Both the position numbers and the translations under genes were made by a program. From the NCBI RefSeq assembly GCF_003668995.1, contig NZ_CP033068.1, positions 1,364,001 to 1,428,000 on the forward strand: a DNA stretch of 64,000 bases, read 5' to 3'. This stretch comes from Flavobacterium sp. 140616W15. GTDB taxonomy: Bacteria; Bacteroidota; Bacteroidia; Flavobacteriales; Flavobacteriaceae. The notes under the pieces were generated by a model. The model was given only the letters and a program-made list of their open reading frames with translations. It was not told the origin of the DNA and searched no databases. This document shows positions 63,801-64,000 of the stretch, one piece after another (positions within the stretch are counted from its first letter, which is position 1; every line of letters starts with the position of its first letter).

Positions 63801-63934
63801 ACATCGCCAATATCTGGATAGGCTTCTACCGAAAGCTTTGTCCATGAATAATAGCCAAATACTGAAAGAAGTAAAAATAACGTCAGAATTAACCAGCGTT
63901 TTGCTATTGTTGTTTGAAATATATTTTGTTTCAT
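60821..63934 (-). CDS. CusA/CzcA-family heavy-metal RND pump
   Basis: This 1037-residue pump has the usual 12 TM topology with two large periplasmic loops. TM4 reads DFGVIVDGAIVMMETIL with Asp398, Asp404 and Glu411, the HME-family proton relay. Unlike the pump at 15279 it has no OMF fusion; the channel is the next gene. Start MKQNIFQTTIAKRWLILTLF is typical. Having two distinct HME pumps in 64 kb suggests resistance to different metals, but neither metal can be named. Upstream (right edge) the sequence enters a short repeat. Confidence 0.93.
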   Translation of the reverse strand: MKQNIFQTTIAKRWLILTLFLLLSVFGYYSWTKLSVEAYPDIGDVTSQVVTQVSGLAAEEIEQQITIPIERAINGLPGMHVMRSKSTFGLSMVTIVFDDGVDDYFARARIQERLNDVELPYGAIPGLDPLTSPTGEIYRYIIESKNHDLRALSELQEYTIIPRIKQISGVADVTNFGGITTQYQVELDPRKIEQYGLSLSEVTETIEKNNANVGGSVINRGDQAYVVRGIGLVKNLQDIGRIVVKSVNGVPIYLNDIGKLKYGNLERKGALGYSDKRGADYSDNIQGIVLLLKNENPSVVLKGVNEAVDDLNENYLPEGVQIHTFLDRTDLVNTTLTTVSHTLLEGMLLVIIVLIVFLGSWRGALLVAITIPISLLIAFILMKLTNIPANLLSLGAIDFGVIVDGAIVMMETILKKREDHEDVELTEQSVAKRAKSVARPIFFATLIIIIAYLPLFAFERVEKKLFTPMAFTVGYALLGALSVALLLIPGLAYFIYRKPQKMYHNKWLDKLTNSYHNSILKIMKAPKKVIAPLVVVLSFAFILTAMVGKDFLPPLDEGSIWLQVSLPPGITLEKSKEMSDTLRHRTLKHDEVTYMMVQAGRNDDGTDAWTPSHYECSIGLKPYSQWKWGKTKADLIKELGEEYASMPGYNVGFTQPMIDGVMDKISGAHSELVVKIYGDDFKETRRIAEDIIKTLENVKGAVDLAIDQEPPLPQIQVIADRQKIAQYGLNVDDVSELIEVAMGGKAVSQLFVENRVYDIITRYNEESRNSLEKIGNLMLTNSEGIKIPLSQVCDIKLNTGESTIAREMNKRHLTVRLNLRGADLGSFLAQAQSKIEEKVKYDHEKYKIKWGGQFENQERAYSHLAIIVPLALSLMFVLLYGAFGKFRQAGLLMSIVPLALFGGMLALNMRGMTLNVSSAVGFIALFGVAIQNGVIMISHINQLRKRGMDLLGAVTNGAKQRFRPVLMTATVAVLGLLPASLATGIGSDVQRPLATVIVYGLLFSTILTLFALPSLYYLMEKKFGEESEVLQEEIDNQ

Positions 63935-63949
63935 TTTTTTTCTTGTTAA

Positions 63950-64000
63950 GAGTCAGAGTTGCAAAGGTTCAAAGGCTCAGAGGTTCAAAGGTTCAGAGCG
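63950..64000. repeat. Short TTCAAAGG/TTCAGAGG tandem repeat, cut by the window edge
   Basis: The pattern caaaggttcaaaggctcagaggttcaaaggttcag shows 8-base units (ttcaaagg, ctcagagg, ttcaaagg) in tandem. It sits directly upstream of the RND pump start, and its extent beyond 64000 is unknown. Confidence 0.65.

Overview
The window reads as chromosomal DNA of a Flavobacterium-like member of the Bacteroidota. Supporting signs are an AT-rich base composition, repeated TAnnTTTG promoter boxes, proteins with type IX secretion (T9SS) C-terminal sorting domains of types A and B, two PorP/SprF proteins, a CusA-OMF fusion efflux pump, and AraC/XRE regulators of flavobacterial type. No rRNA, tRNA, CRISPR array, intact transposase or phage gene was recognised.

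Layout. 0-3.5 kb: 5' part of an RND adaptor, a small exported protein, a thioredoxin-fold peroxiredoxin-like protein and an EamA transporter. 3.5-7.4 kb: a minus-strand cobalamin-riboswitch operon encoding a PKD-like surface lipoprotein and a T9SS-exported DUF5074-type beta-propeller. 7.6-14.3 kb: a minus-strand operon with a secreted zinc metalloprotease-adhesin (seven 204-bp repeats, type B sorting domain; split by two frameshifts in this sequence) and an SprF-like partner. 14.8-20.8 kb: a heavy-metal efflux operon (small conserved protein, CusA-OMF fusion, CusB). 21.3-24.5 kb: a tandem pair of AraC-like regulators and a PorP/SprF protein. 24.5-31 kb: an Ntn amidohydrolase, an XRE regulator, a YARHG protein, a transglutaminase-like protein, an amidoligase-like protein and a putative cysteine peptidase. 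31.5-32.3 kb: a decayed O-methyltransferase and a MITE-like element.

32.3-55.5 kb is the striking region. It is an array of paralogous secreted-protein cassettes, interleaved with two more AraC-like loci, near-identical promoters, conserved terminators, segmental duplications and palindromic intergenic repeats. Four architectures occur: a ~700-residue NIDO-like protein (five copies, two frameshifted and one truncated), a ~367-residue protein (two copies plus a remnant), a 168-residue protein (two copies), and one 393-residue protein. All share a short module of the form LPxV...GxLVYDT...YNGxxW, placed C-terminally, N-terminally or in duplicate. The array looks like a duplicating, recombining surface-protein locus with its own AraC-type regulators.

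55.7-64 kb is more ordinary: a small GNAT-like protein, a MocR regulator, an HD hydrolase, and a second metal-efflux operon (CusA-type RND, TolC-type OMF, beta-barrel protein).

Sequence quality. At least nine reading-frame breaks are explained by one missing base in an A or T homopolymer, and paralogues often confirm the intact frame. I therefore treat most split genes as probable sequencing or assembly errors, or else as slippage-based phase variation, and not as established pseudogenes. The O-methyltransferase, the XRE fragment and the 42-kb fragment do look genuinely decayed.
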